Source of the DNA: Brachionus plicatilis
Taxonomy: Eukaryota; Rotifera; Eurotatoria; Ploima; Brachionidae
Direction of reading: 5' to 3'
DNA: 64,000 nt
Assembly (NCBI GenBank): GCA_010279815.1
Contig: QEOQ01000191.1
Coordinates: forward strand, 561,513-625,512
Shown here: piece after piece, positions 12,321 through 24,300 of the stretch
Numbering within the stretch: the stretch's first letter is position 1
Layout of the letters: each line of letters opens with the position of its first letter
Translations under genes and position numbers: made by a program
Notes under the pieces: model-generated
Told to the model about the DNA's origin: nothing
The model's input: only the letters and a program-made list of their open reading frames with translations
Databases searched by the model: none

Positions 12321-13438
12321 ACTTTTTTTTAAATAAAAATTCTGATTTTTTATCCAGAAAGGAAAATTTTAGCAGTCAGTTAAGATTTTCATAAAATTTA
12401 GAGCGGTAAACATAAATATTTGTAAGAAATTAATTATATTGTTTAGGTACATTTTAATTAAATTTTTTCTTAATTAAATATTCGACTTGAATCGAAGAAA
12501 TGCTGACAAACATAAAATTAGGCAATTTTTGGAAATAATGTAAGAATTTAATAAGGAAATTGAATTGATAAATTATTTTTTCAAATTTTATTTACCAACA
12601 ATGAAGATTTGAATGGTGACCAGCTAAAGATAAATATTTTCGTAAATTTATGTCTAAAAAATCTAGACACTACAATATATCTTATAAATCTTGACATATT
12701 TTTGATAATAAAAGTAAAATTAAATTTCAAAAATTAATTTTGTTATTTCATTTAGTGAAACTAACGTGTCGGAAAGGTCTGGCAGCCTTTTGCACCTTAT
12801 TTTGCTAAAATTTAAAAAAGTATAAAAAAATTAGGTACGACCATCTTAAAATAAGTGTGATGTATTTTAAGGATAGATTTTCAAATTTTAATTTTCTCAA
12901 AAATTTTTACCTTAGAAAAGTGATCTTTTTTTAGTGTAAATTCTCATTAGTAAAAGTTAGGTATTAAAAAGTTAACCGAATTTCTTTAAATTTGTGTGTT
13001 TTTTCAAAAACTATGGTTTATCAGTTAGGTTAAATTACAAAATGTTAGGTTAAATTTTGAATAATAAATAAATAAATTTATGTTAATTAATAATCTAAAT
13101 TAATATTAAACCAATAGAAAAAGATATTCTTATGATTACCTTGCTTAATATTTCCTAATGGTGAAACTTTTTAAAAAGCGTTTGAAAAAGCGAAAAATTC
13201 TTAAAAAAACAATCGTTCATTTTTAAAAGCTAAACAATAAAAAACTATAATTCAAAATATTAAAAAAATATTTTTATTGGTTCTACACATATAAATTTTT
13301 TTTTTAAATTTACATCATTATCTTATTAATCGTTTACTGAAATTAAAAATACGGAAAAGTTTTCAATTTAAAGAAAAAAATCCAATTGAAAAAAAAATTT
13401 TGTTTTAATAAAATAGATAAAAATTTAATAATTTTAAT
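12321..13438. other. AT-rich gene-free stretch
   Basis: No gene or recognisable repeat family; A/T homopolymer-rich spacer. Confidence 0.4.
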
Positions 13439-13836
13439 ATATGGCAAGATTTTTATTTCATGAATACATTTTTTACCTTAGATTTATAAAGTATTTTTTA
13501 AAGTAAATTTTATATATTTTTTTTTGGCATATCAATAATACTTTTAATATTTTAATTCACTTAATTTATTTTTTCAATTTTTTAATCATTATCCATTTAT
13601 TGATAATCTTTTAATAATCAAAATACAAAGTTTGAATATATTTTTAAATATTTAGATTTATTTTGTTCAATGAAAAATTAATAATGAAAATAATTTTTAG
13701 TAGAAAAAAAAATTAAGTGAATGAAAATATTAAAAGTATTATTTATATGTCAAAAAAAATATAATTTTTACTTTAAAAAATACTATATAAATCCAAGGTA
13801 AAAAATTTATTCATGAAACAAAAATCTTGCCATATA
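13439..13836. mobile_element. 398-bp foldback MITE, family D
   Basis: Two arms of about 130 bp are close reverse complements. The left runs from ATATGGCAAGATTTTTATTT through GGCATATCAATAATACTTTT to AATTCACTTAATTT. The right arm mirrors it and ends AAAAATCTTGCCATAT. If the ends are TGGCAAG/CTTGCCA, TA flanks both sides, as for Tc1/mariner-type MITEs. No coding sequence. Confidence 0.8.
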
Positions 13837-14053
13837 ATTTTCACCTTTAATTCAGATTATAAACTTTTTTCCAAAATTTTCTAAGTTTTACTGAATTTTA
13901 CCGTTTCATTTTTGGTAAATTTTTTTCTCTAAATTTTCTTTTAATTTGTTTGATTTACTCAACTACATAAAAAAGTTAAAAATTGCCTGTAAAATGGCAT
14001 TTTTGTTTTAGTCCAGGTTCAAGAGGTCTTTCACCATAAAAAACAACTTGACA

Positions 14054-14278
14054 GGGAGAGTGAAGTTGAGAGCAATTTTTATCTGGAGCAATTTATTTAA
14101 AATTTAATAAAAATATGATAAATTAACAAAATTTTTGAAAAATTTTAAATTTTATCAAAATTTGTTGATTATTGTTAAAAAAAAATTTTATTTCAATATT
14201 CATTTTGAAAATGTTTATTATGACCAATTTATTTGGACCAATTTTATTGAACAAAATTGCTCCCAACTTCACTCTCCC
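14054..14278. mobile_element. 225-bp MITE, family E
   Basis: The ends GGGAGAGTGAAGTTGAGAGC and, in reverse complement, GGGAGAGTGAAGTTGGGAGC differ at one position. The interior is AT-rich. A related but truncated end (GATGTTGGGAACAATTTTTA) occurs at about 37281. TTGACA occurs just outside both ends but not directly adjacent. Confidence 0.7.
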
Positions 14279-14528
14279 AATTTGACAAAAATTTTTTAAA
14301 ATGCTGATTTTTTTTAAAAAAAATTGAGCCTCCTAAATTTTTTTTTAAATTTTTTAAAAGACAATTTTTTGAATATTAAATTTTTAATAAAGTTCATGAA
14401 CAAAAAAAAAATCAATTGAACCCACTATTTATTAATGTTGTTTTATCTTTAAGAAATTTAGTATGCGGCTTAGTCTAATAAACATCATTGTAACATTTTA
14501 AGGATTTTTAAAATTTTATTTATTTTAG

Positions 14529-15835
14529 ATGGTTTTAAAAAAAATCTCAAAATCAAATTTGACAAGATTATACTCGACAGTGATTGGCATTGAAACAAGC
14601 TGTGACGATACGGCAATAGGAATTGTTTCGACTGACCATCGAATTATAGCTGAAAGCAAATACAATCAATTTTTGATGCATAAAAATCTAGGAAATGCAA
14701 AGCAAAAAGGAAAATTTACATCATGGCCAGGCGGAGTAGTACCTAATTTGGCGCGGAGTCTACACAATCAAAATCTAATTCATGCTGTAAGCGATTGCAT
14801 TGAAAAAAATGGCAACACATGGAAAAATATAGACGCCTTGGCATTGACGATCAAACCAGGCCTAGAGCCGTGTCTCTGGGAAGGCATCAAATTCAGCATC
14901 TTACTTCTCAAAAAATATAAAATCCCTTTCATACCAATTCATCACATGGAAGCGCACGCTTTGACAAGTCGCCTCTTTGACAAAGAAATTCAATTTCCAT
15001 TCATTACTCTGCTGATAAGCGGGGGACACTGTCTGATCGCACTGGTAGAAAACTATGATCACTTTTACAGACTTGGCGAAAGCATTGACATTTCACCAGG
15101 TTGGTTTCCAAAGTTTTAAGCACAGAGATGGAAACTTTATTTTTTAAAGGTAATTGCATTGACAAAATTTCAAGACAGCTTGGTTTGTTTGAAACAAGTA
15201 GATACGACTGTAGCTCTGGAGGAGCATTGATGGAAAAATGTGCCCTAAATGGCGACACTGCGTCTTTTCCAGGCTTAATTAACATGACCTATAACTATTG
15301 CCGAAAAAACAAGAACTGCAATTTTTCCTATTCCGGTCTATTGGCATCTACCCATCGACTTATTGATAAACTAATTGAACAAGATTTTCAGCTTATTGAA
15401 ATAAATGGCGAAAAAAAAAGATTTTTGAATGAAAAATCAATGTCTGATATTTGCGCTAGTGTTCAAAGTGCCATAAGTTTACAGCTTGAAGATAGACTCA
15501 AAAGATCTCTCATTTATTTAGAGTACAGAAATATTAAGGTTAAAAATCTAGTAGTGTCTGGTGGAGTGGCATCAAATCTGTACATAAGATCCAGTATCCA
15601 AAATTTGTGCCATAAATTTAATGTAAGATTATCATGTCCACCTGTTAAATACTGTACTGATAATGGTGTAATGATAGCATGGAATGGATGTGAAAAATTG
15701 ATACAAAAATCAAAGGATATTGTGTATCCTAAAGAGCAAAACGATAAATTTTTTAAAAATTTAACACCTCTTGGTAAGGCCGAGTTCGGTATTGATATTA
15801 GTCAAAAAATTAATAAATTAAATATTAAAATTTAA
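14529..15835 (+). CDS. OSGEPL1: Mitochondrial tRNA threonylcarbamoyladenosine synthase, OSGEPL1/Qri7
   Basis: The exons are 14529-15099 and 15150-15835; the 50-bp GT-AG intron restores the frame in SPG|NCIDKISRQLGL. The product is 418 aa. Qri7/OSGEPL1 is the mitochondrial member of the Kae1/TsaD family and makes t6A at position 37 of ANN-decoding tRNAs. The N-terminal 17 residues are basic and Ser-rich without acids (KKISKSNLTRLYS), as in a mitochondrial presequence. Then come GIETSCDDT (20-28), the metal-binding HHMEAH (138-143), LLISGGHC, VVSGGVASN (325-333) and CTDNGVMIAWNG, all family motifs. The tail FGIDIS matches the Qri7 group rather than cytosolic Kae1. The ATG follows directly on TTTATTTTAG, so the mRNA probably starts with a trans-spliced leader or a 5' UTR exon. 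Confidence 0.95.
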
Positions 15836-17182
15836 ATTTTTTTTTTTATTTATAATTTTTTTGTACAATTAATTCTTGCAAACTAGTCCATGGAATTAAA
15901 ACGAGAAATAGGTGGTGTTAAAATTTAAAAGCACTTTTTTTCTGAAAATTACTTAAATGAATTAGAAGTCCAGGCTTATTTTGAATTTGTTTATTTAAAT
16001 TTATGGAGTAAAATGTAAAAAGTTTAATTTTTGAAAAGACAATTTTGGTACTTTCGGAATAAAAATTAAAAAAAAAATTAGAAATTAAGTGTCAATTATT
16101 TAAAGACTTTTCATTTTATACATTTATTTTATCCTCTGTACCACAACTTAAAGTTGAGATTGACTTTTAATATAATATCTCAAATTCACCATTTTCCGAA
16201 TCTTTCAGATTTATTGAAGAGTTTTGCAGAATCAGTATATTGGTGGTACAAAGGATTATCGGTTGCTTCATTTGACTGAGCATGTTTTGATCCTTCAGAA
16301 GTTAAGCTTTGGCATTTTTAATATTTTTTTTTTGTTTTTTGGAACAGAATTCACAATTCTATAAAAAATAGTAAAACAAATCCAAAGAAAAGGGAAAGGA
16401 AAAAAGTTCAATGTGATGAAAATGGGAAAATTATCAGAAGGAATAAAAATAAACATTTCTTTCTTTATTATTCAAAAATTTAAACCCAATTATAATTCAA
16501 TTGATTTCTTAATTAATCTTTTTAAAAAATTACATTTAATTTCCATTAGGTAGAGTTTTAACTCAAATTTCGAAAAAAAAATTCCAAATTTTAAATTTTA
16601 ATAACCTTTAATCTTACAAAAAATGCTCTTAGAGTAAGGTTCAAAAATAGAAAAAAGTCTAAATTTGACTTATTTCCTATTTCGAAATTAACTCTTCAAT
16701 TTTTTTACGAGAGTCAAGAAAATTTCGAACAAGCAAGTTGGGCGGAAATTATCCTGCTCATTATATCGAAAATCGTTGTATCGAAATCTCATTAAAAAAG
16801 ATGGACAAAAAATTTTTCTAATTTTTACTTAACAAAAATAAACAAATGGTTAACTAAATAAAAATTATTTGAAAAAATCAGAAATAGATGTTTATTATGT
16901 AAATTTTCAATATTAAATAAAAAATCAACGATGTTTGAATAATCTTCCTTTTTATCCAAAAAAAATATTTTTGATCATTAATTCGATCAATTGCATCTTT
17001 CGAACTAATAGCTGTTTTTTCTGATTTTTTTTTTTTATTAGTGTGAAAAAAAATTTTTTGCTCGTTATCAGAAATTAATTGTTTAAAAAATTTTTTCGAG
17101 CTCGTTATATGAAGTTTTTTTTCTTAAGATTGGTTAAATGAAGTTTCAATCAGTCTATTCAGTCAGCACCATAACTAATATA
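15836..17182. other. OSGEPL1 downstream flank with short coding-like traces
   Basis: No gene could be called. An open stretch on the plus strand at about 16380-16480 reads KKVQCDENGKIIRRNKNKHF, and one on the minus strand at about 16195-16316 reads SEGSKHAQSNEATDNPLYHQ. Neither has a recognised family or splice partner. The words GCTCATTATATCGAAAATCG (16756) and GCTCGTTATATGAAG (about 17101) recall decayed Tigger termini. Confidence 0.3.
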
Positions 17183-17415
17183 GGAAGATGACCTAACTGG
17201 GTGACCTATTTTTAAAATAATTTAAATTAAAGCAAACTAAGGTGAGAAAATTCGAAATCTAATCATCCAATTTGCCACAAGATTTTGACTCACCCATATA
17301 GACTGATCGGTTAACCGAGTGAAGGTCAATTGGGTTTATAGTGTCATTTTTTAGTAGAATTACCCCGCAGATTAACCCGGTTAGCCGAATTTTCACCTGA
17401 TTGCCCCGAACATTA
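17183..17415 (-). mobile_element. family C element fragment, reverse orientation
   Basis: The reverse complement contains GGTTAATCTGCGGGGTAATT, AACCGGGTTAATC and the terminal GGTCACCCAGTTAGGTCATC. It aligns with 12100-12310 of the family C element. It is diverged and its outer end is ragged. Confidence 0.55.
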
Positions 17416-17689
17416 AAGAATTTTATAAAAATTTATATAAAGATTGCTCTTTTTATATTCAAAAAGAATAAAAAAATAATTTCATCAATACATTTTTTTT
17501 TAATCAATATGGATTTAACTACTTTACAATTAATTTTTAAAAATTTTAAAAAACTTTGAGATTGAGAAAACGAAATTGAGATTTAATTTTTGATTTTCGA
17601 CTTTACCCAGTTTTTCAACTAATAAATATAAATTTTAAATTTTAAATGAATTATATATATTTTATTTATATATATTTTTTTAATATATC

Positions 17690-17745
17690 TTTATTCTGAA
17701 GGAGCATTAGCTCCGTAAAGATAAACAAATAAATAAACAACTATA
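17690..17745 (+). mobile_element. LINE 3' tail with GAGC/GCTC hairpin
   Basis: CTGAAGGAGCATTAGCTCCG is followed by ATAAACAAATAAATAAAC. The same sequence ends the RT-bearing LINE at 38050-40096, so this is a 5'-truncated copy reduced to its 3' terminus. Confidence 0.7.
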
Positions 17746-17819
17746 ATATTTTATTTCAATACTTTGTTACTGAGGTACAAAAAATGACAAAATAATAATT
17801 AGTTTGAGGTATAAAAAAT

Positions 17820-18066
17820 CTGTACTTTTTCTAAAATTAAAATTTATTTGGCCCTGTTCCTTTTTCATATTTAAAATAAAGGTTTTAATTAATTAATAGA
17901 ATAAATATTAATATTAATTTTAACTAGTATTTCTCTAATTTATAACATAGCTGATTCCCTAAATCAGGGTTCCGCCCCGGACTCCGAATAATTTTTTATA
18001 TAGTTTTTAAAATACTGATAAAGTACAAAAAGAAAAACTTTTTTAAATAGTTAAATCACATTGTCT
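17820..18066. mobile_element. family B element, left-truncated copy
   Basis: It matches 8030-8336 closely: the shared TTTTTCATATTTAAAATAAA block, the GC-rich CAGGGTTCCGCCCCGG hairpin word and the terminal TTAAATCACATTGTCT. The left half present in the 7317 copy is absent. Confidence 0.75.
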
Positions 18067-18715
18067 TTCCATGTTTAGTTTGACTCATACCTTTAATTAT
18101 GACTATTGTAATCAAGCTGGCTGACAAATTAACTCTTAAATTAATTAAAATATTTTTTTTGAAGGAATTTAGACAAAATATTATTAAATATTTCTGATCA
18201 AGATTAATAAATATTTTTTGATCAAAAGATAAATTTTGAAGCTTTAAACATTTAATCAATCAATTTCAATGGCATAATTTTTATTGATTTGTTTCGAAAT
18301 TTTAATTATTTAGCTTGGAAATCGTGTTGTTAATCTTTTTATAATACTTTGAGATCAGATTTTTTTATTTTTAATATTTAGAAAATTTATGTAAAAATAG
18401 AAAAAAAAATATTTGTTAAACATCGGTCTTGACGTGAAACAAACTAAATTTTCATTTTTTAATTATTATTTTTTACTTTTAAGTCTTCGCGTATTTAATT
18501 AATATAATCTTGGGATAGATTTTAATTAATTATTTTCATTTTTACAAGTTCAGCTTCCAATTATCGTATTCCCTCATTCGATTATGCTGCACCACAATCT
18601 TAGACACGCTTTTGGACCATTCACCAAAGAAGTGTTGATGTCAGTGCATGTGGACAGTAAACGGACCAAAATTTTCCAAAACCGTGAACGGGTTAACCGG
18701 ACATGTTTTTACGGA

Positions 18716-19453
18716 TGGTTTTTGGTCCGTTTAGTAATCGTCTAAATTTAAACGGGCCGTTTAAGGTACGGTCAAAATTTTGGCGGGCAAGTTTAAAATT
18801 AAATAGAAAAAAATTTCTGACATAATTTATTAGAAATAAATTCTTAAATATTCTTGAAAAACTTTATTTTAGTGACTTTGACTCTAAAAAATTATAACCT
18901 GCCACAATACATACGCCGCCACAATAAATATCTGGAACGGCAAATATTCAAATAATAATTTTTACAAAGTTAAGGTCTTTTTAAGTTTTTGGGTTCTTTT
19001 CAAAAATTATACTTTTAGAAGGGCTTGGCTCAATCAATTTGAATTCAAATTGAAGCTTGGAATCAACGAAGAATATTGCTTTTTACAGAATCAAAAAAAA
19101 ATTTTTTTTCTTAAAGTTATCAGCATTTGAAGGTTTTTTAGGAAATAAAATAAAGATAACAAAGAATTTGAATAAGTTAGCTTTCACGAGTATCTAGCTT
19201 CCTAAATTTATAATCAAATTCGAAGTTTAGGCCACCAAAATAAAGCTCATCAACTAAATTTTCTAAATCTTTTATTAGATTGAAAAAAAATTAAGTATTA
19301 ACAAAGTTATGGTCTTTTAATTTAAATAAAAATAATTTTTCAAGTCCTTTTTTTGGAGAATATTCAAAAATATATTTCTAATAAATTATGTAAGAAATTT
19401 TTTTATTTTTTAGACCGCCCATTTAAATTAAGACGGTTACTAAACAAGCCAAC
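18716..19453. mobile_element. 0.7-kb foldback element, family F
   Basis: The left arm GGTCCGTTTAGTAATCGTC ... AAATTTAAACGGGCCG and the reverse complement of the right arm CTTGTTTAGTAACCGTC ... AATTTAAATGGGCGG correspond. Internal arms TCTGACATAATTTATTAG and CTAATAAATTATGTAAGA also pair. Further GGACCAAAATTTT palindromic words extend left to about 18640. The ends and target duplication are unclear, and no ORF was identified. Confidence 0.55.
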
Positions 19454-19719
19454 AACCACGAGAAGCTCTGACCGCATCCGGTACTCACCAAAGTATATCT
19501 CGCTCATGTTTTAAAATTTTTAATTATGAACGCATGGTCTAATAACGTAATCACAGATTTAGGCCCAATTCTAACTCTGAAATTCTTTATTTAATGTATT
19601 ATCAATACTTATTTAAGACAAAAAATTAAAAGATTCGTTTTTATTATTCATTTGGTGCAGCACCAAGAATAAAGAAAAAATAATATCAAAAAAAAATCTA
19701 AATTTTTAGGTCTAAATAT

Positions 19720-20248
19720 TAGTTTTGGCAATCGATTATCAATACTCGATTCAATAATCGACTAACTTTTACTAATTTTTTTTAGTCGATTATTAAATCG
19801 ACTAATTTTTTCTAGCCGATTATTAAATCGATTAGTTTTTCTTAATCGATTTATTTTTTTTAAGTCGATTATTAAATCAGCTAATTTTTTTTAGTCGACT
19901 ATTAAATCGATTAAATTATTTTAGTCGACTATTAAATCGAATAATTTTTTTAGATGACTATAATACTTCTAATTTATCTCGAAATTAAAATTTAGGAAGG
20001 CAAAAAATATTATTTTTTAATAAAAAAGGTTTTTAATTGATTTAAAATTTAAGATTTAAAGCAAAATAAAAAAAATTTTAATAAAAAAATATTATATAAA
20101 TAATATTTTTTACTTTCCTAACATTAATTTCGAGATAAATAAGAAGTATTATAGTCATCTAGAAAAAATTAATCGATTCAATAGTCGACCAGAAAAATAA
20201 ATCGATTTATTAAATTTGTCAATCGATTGGAGTCGATTACCAACACTA
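19720..20248. mobile_element. hAT-type MITE with perfect 8-bp target duplication and 30-bp internal repeats
   Basis: The ends are TAGTTTTGG and, in reverse complement, TAGTGTTGG, the classic hAT TAGNG start. Direct repeats CTAAATAT lie at 19712-19719 and 20249-20256. Between about 19760 and 19950 there are five or six 30-bp units of the type TTTTTTTAGTCGATTATTAA, each containing self-complementary AGTCGAT/ATCGACT words. The centre is a long inverted repeat (TAGATGACTATAATACTTCT against its complement). No transposase. Confidence 0.9.
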
Positions 20249-21060
20249 CTAAATATAAAGAAAAGTGATTTAAAAAATTTCATTTTTCTATTTTTTTTAT
20301 TTGCAATTTGACTGAAAAATTATGACTATTTTTCGATTGGATGCTTGAGTCCTCTTTTGATAGCGCAAAAGGAGATATTTTAATAAAACTCTAGTTCAAA
20401 TTGAAACTCTAGTATGATTTAAAAATTTAGTAAAATAATGATTAGATTTATTTAATTAAAAAATAACTCGTTTATTTTCTTGATTTTAAATTTTTTATCC
20501 ATTCAAAAATGGAAAAGTCAAATTTGAAATAATTATAGAGATTGAGTATCAAAAATGTTGTTATCAATAGTTTCTTTTAATTATTAATAATTGAATAAAA
20601 TATTGTAATTATAAAGCCACCCATTGAGTCAAAATGAATGAATATTAAAAATAACTATTTTAAAATTAAACTAAGATATTAATTTTATAATTAAAATGGT
20701 TAAATAAATTTAAATCCGCTATTTTTATTATTAACAATCAAAAAATCTAAATTTCAATTTTTTATTTAATTCTTACTAGAATTATACACCCAAAAACCTA
20801 ATTAAGTAGAGACGATTAAGATTAGGCGATAAGTAAAGAAATTTTGAAAATTCATGACTTGAATATACTAAAATTTCTATTTAAATAAAGTGTTTAAACT
20901 CTAAATTTTTATTAAAGCATTTTTTTAAAATATTAAAAAAAGATGTGTAATTTTTCTAAATTAATTGTCATTATCAAAAATGTTTATTAATCATCATATA
21001 TATTTATTTTATCAAGGTGCTAAATTTATATAATTTTCTTTTGTTTTTTGATTATATTAT
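20249..21060. other. AT-rich gene-free stretch
   Basis: Nothing recognisable; very A/T-rich with homopolymer tracts. Confidence 0.4.
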
Positions 21061-21061
21061 T

Positions 21062-21103
21062 TATTTTTTTATTTAATTACTGTATTGAGCTTAAGCTCCT
21101 TCA
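21062..21103 (-). mobile_element. LINE 3' tail, minus strand
   Basis: The reverse complement reads GAAGGAGCTTAAGCTCAATA followed by an A/T tail. This is the hairpin terminus shared with the LINEs ending at 17745, 40096 and 56868. Confidence 0.6.
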
Positions 21104-21529
21104 AATTAAAATCAAAATCAAAATAAAGTTTGAAAGGATAAAATAAACCGAAATCAAAAAGAGATATGATTGATAATTAATAAATTAAAAATAATAAAAT
21201 TAATTTTTATATCGTCAAAAAATGAGAGTTTTTAATTAGTAAGATGATTTTTTTTTTATTTTAAAATTTATTCCGTTTTTTACCCTCAAAAAAATCAATT
21301 TGTGTTATAAAAAAATATTTGAAATTTTTTAATTTTATGTTTTGATTTAAAAGTTTGAAATTTTATAAAAATTATTACTTTTTATTCCAAAAATGCTGTT
21401 TTGTGTAATTCACAAGAAAAAAAGCAACAGATTATAAAATATCTAATTACTTTTTTTTTCCAAAAACTTCAAAAATAGTATTGTGAATTTTTTAAATTAT
21501 ATTTTTTCTCTTCTTCTTTTTTTTTAAAT

Positions 21530-21555
21530 CTGATGGAGCTTTAGCTCGTCATTAT
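21530..21555 (+). mobile_element. LINE 3' hairpin remnant
   Basis: CTGATGGAGCTTTAGCTCG matches the LINE 3' hairpin found at 17693 and 40048. The tail is degenerate. Confidence 0.5.
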
Positions 21556-22217
21556 TTTTTATCCCGATGCAAAACTTAAACATTCATTTTTTTTAGTACT
21601 TTATTAGTTATTACAATTAATAGACCATTATTCAGTTACTGTTCAAAAGGTTTTGTTGAATCTAAGCTAGTTAAGTAAATTTTCAAAACTCTTTGACGAC
21701 AATATTTTCATTTACAAAATTTAGTGCATGTTTGCATAATGTTTTGTATTCGCACTCAAATCAATCTATATGAATATCCTTGATAAAATTCATTTTTAAT
21801 CAATTCAAAGTTTGAATGAAAGATATAAAAAAAGAGCTAATATTCACAAAAAGAATAAAAATTAAAGATACATTAGTGAAAGGATTATGATAGAAAAAAA
21901 CTGTCAACTTTCGAATGGTACCATTTGTGTCCGACAAAAAAAACTCTGAAGTATTTAGATACTTCTAATGCTCACGATTCTGATGAGGATACAGATATCG
22001 TTATAAAATCAGTGTGACTCTTTAAATCATCTTTTTTTTACTGCAAACCCCAATTTTAATAAAAACTCATTTCAATTTATAATTCTCTCTAGATTAATGC
22101 AAATTGTAAATTTGAAGAAAAAGATCGTGCCTGTAATGTGACCAGTTGTAGGAAATATTCAGACTTGTTTATAAGTCACAAAAATTTGAGTCAAAGTTAT
22201 GACTTGCACAAAAATTT

Positions 22218-22350
22218 TTACCAATACCTACTTCATCAGGACTAGTTAAAAGGATTTTTTCTAAATCTGGTTACATTAACAGACTACATAGGTCAAGATT
22301 AACAGCCAGGAATATGGAAGCAACTACTTTATTGGTAAAAAAAAAATTAA
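22218..22350 (+). pseudogene. hAT transposase C-terminal (dimerisation) fragment
   Basis: The frame from 22218 reads LPIPTSSGLVKRIFSKSG, then RSRLTARNMEATTLLV. This matches the hAT family C-terminal block (P-x-T-S-x-x-x-E-R-x-F-S-x-x-G ... R-x-R-L-x-x-x-x-x-E). The usual E of SxERxFS is replaced by K. No upstream transposase could be joined to it in this window, so it is a decayed remnant. It could be the autonomous source family for one of the hAT MITEs nearby, but that is inference. Confidence 0.75.
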
Positions 22351-22778
22351 AAAAAAATATATAAAAAAATTTTTTTTTATATATTTATACCACTAAAAAA
22401 TACGGTCAACTTTTTTTGTAAAGAATCCTTAAACTCAATAAAATTTATTAGGAAAAAGAAGAAGCATTACTTAAAAAAAGCTTTTTTTTCAAAAAAATTA
22501 ATATTTTTATCTTTATTTTTGCATTATTTAAAAATTTCTTCGTCAAAAAATTTCACGATTTGAGTGGCCCCCGGCCGAAAGTTTGTCCGTATTTTTGGCC
22601 GTCCGTTTTTGACGGTCCAAAGGCATATCCTAAAATTCCGAAAATATTCTCATATATACTTGAACATGTGCTGAATCGAATAGTGGAAATAGGTTAGACC
22701 TTAAGTTATACTAAAGACTTATAAAATCGTTTTTGTCGAATTACTAATTGGAGACTTTTTCACTTCATTAGACGTAAT

Positions 22779-23200
22779 CAGAGTTGTTCCTCAAGTCTAA
22801 TGTCTTTAGTAAAGTCCAAGTCACGACTTAACTTGAATTTTTTTATTGAGTAAAAAGTCAAGTCTTAACTTGACTTGAATTTTTTTTATGAGTAAAAAGA
22901 TAAATAATTACTTGAGTTGATATTTTATTTAATTTCATCTTTACTAAATTATAGTTTTTGTAAAAATTGAATTTGAATTTTTTTTTTCTCTAAAATCTCT
23001 TAAACGTTTAAATTTCTAATTGAATCATTTTGTTTACAAAAAAATTAAAAACTATTGAAAAATACATCGAAAACATCGTTGAAAATGTTACTGGAAAGGA
23101 TAAATCGCCCAAATCTAAGAAAAATCAAAAATTTGAAGTTTAGACTTGACTTGACTTTTTGGTCGAAAGACTTGAAAAATAGTGACTTGGAACAACACAA
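22779..23200. mobile_element. hAT-like MITE, family G1 copy 1
   Basis: The ends are CAGAGTTGTTCCTCAAGTC and, in degenerate reverse complement, TTGTGTTGTTCCAAGTC. Flanks GACGTAAT (22771-22778) and TACGTAAT (23201-23208) fit an 8-bp duplication with one mismatch. The interior carries ACTTGACTTGA words like those in the larger copy at 38550-39510. Confidence 0.8.
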
Positions 23201-23261
23201 TACGTAATCAAACTTAAAGAGAAAAAAATAAGATTTGTTAAAATTTTTTTAAAAATATAAT

Positions 23262-23404
23262 ACACATATCATTCGATTCCTCTCTTCGATTTCTTCATGT
23301 TAGCATATTTTTTTAGAAAACATCTTTTAAAATGAAGGAAATAAAGCAGTTTTTCAAATTTGGGCTGCATATTAACTCATAATCCCTTCAGACGTCGTTA
23401 CCAT
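23262..23404 (-). mobile_element. family C element, left-end fragment in reverse
   Basis: The reverse complement starts TATGGTAACGACGTCTGAAG, continues GGGATTATGAGTTAATATG and AAATCGAAGAGAGGAATCG, and aligns with 11407-11550. The right part of the element is missing. Confidence 0.7.
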
Positions 23405-24104
23405 AGTTTTGTAATATTAGTTTAATTTTTGTTATATTGATATATTATTTTTTTTTATTTTTTTCGCTTGATTAATTCTTTTTATGTTTGTTGAACTGAT
23501 TTGTGGTTCAATTTTAATTTTCATTTCTCTGTTAAAATCTATTGATTAAATGTATTTGCGTCCAAAACTTGATGTTAATAAAAAAAACAGGATGCATCCA
23601 TAAAGATTATTAACTAATAATGTGATTAAATTAAATATTTAAAAAATTGCGCAAAATGTAGTGAGAATTCAAGAATGTGGTGTCTAAAAATTTTGAACAA
23701 AAGTAAGAATATGACCAAAATTAGGCAGAATGAAATAATTTTTACATTTTAAAATTTTCATATTTTTAGATTTTTTGTGCAATATTTCAGAAAATAAAAA
23801 AAAATCTTCCAAATTATATAGCCACTAAAATTAAAAATAGAAATTTTATGAAAAATTGCACAAAAAATCTAAAAATATGAAAATGTAAAAATGTAAAATT
23901 TTTTACATTTTGCACAAAATTATCACATTCATTTTTTAATTTTATTGATCTAAAGTATTTAAAAATTTTTAAATGAATTTTTGGATTTGTATTTTTTTCT
24001 TTAATATTTTGGCATTTCAAATTGTTAATAAATTCTTTTAACTAAAAGTTAAATTGAGATTTTCAAGTTCAGATTTTCGAATCTTTTATAGGCACCAATT
24101 TTAG

Positions 24105-24300
24105 ATTAATGTTTTTCTTGTTTAAATTCATTCTCAGAACCTAACTTTAAAAATTAAAAGTCATTCAAAACTCAACAGTTAGATCTATCTTTAATCTAAA
24201 AAACAATACCCTAACACTCCAGCTATATACATCAAGAGGCCTTCAATGATCTTAAACTACAAACAGTCTTTTTGAGTTGGGTGAGAAACATTCAGGCACT
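24105..24300 (+). pseudogene. decayed LINE reverse-transcriptase 3' segment
   Basis: The sequence TTGTTTAAATTCATTCTCAG and TTTTTGAGTTGGGTGAGA matches the C-terminal RT coding region at 39600-39790 base by base, with many changes and stops. It is an old copy of the same LINE family. Confidence 0.75.

Noticed and set aside
12123..12332. Two ORFs of 65-67 codons on opposite strands
   Set aside because: They follow the terminal repeat of element C; the composition is that of the repeat and there is no recognisable domain.
18550..18660. Coding-like stretch IIVFPHSIMLHHNLRHAFGP
   Set aside because: It is open for only about 40 codons, has no family match and no splice partners, and leads into a repeat-rich region.
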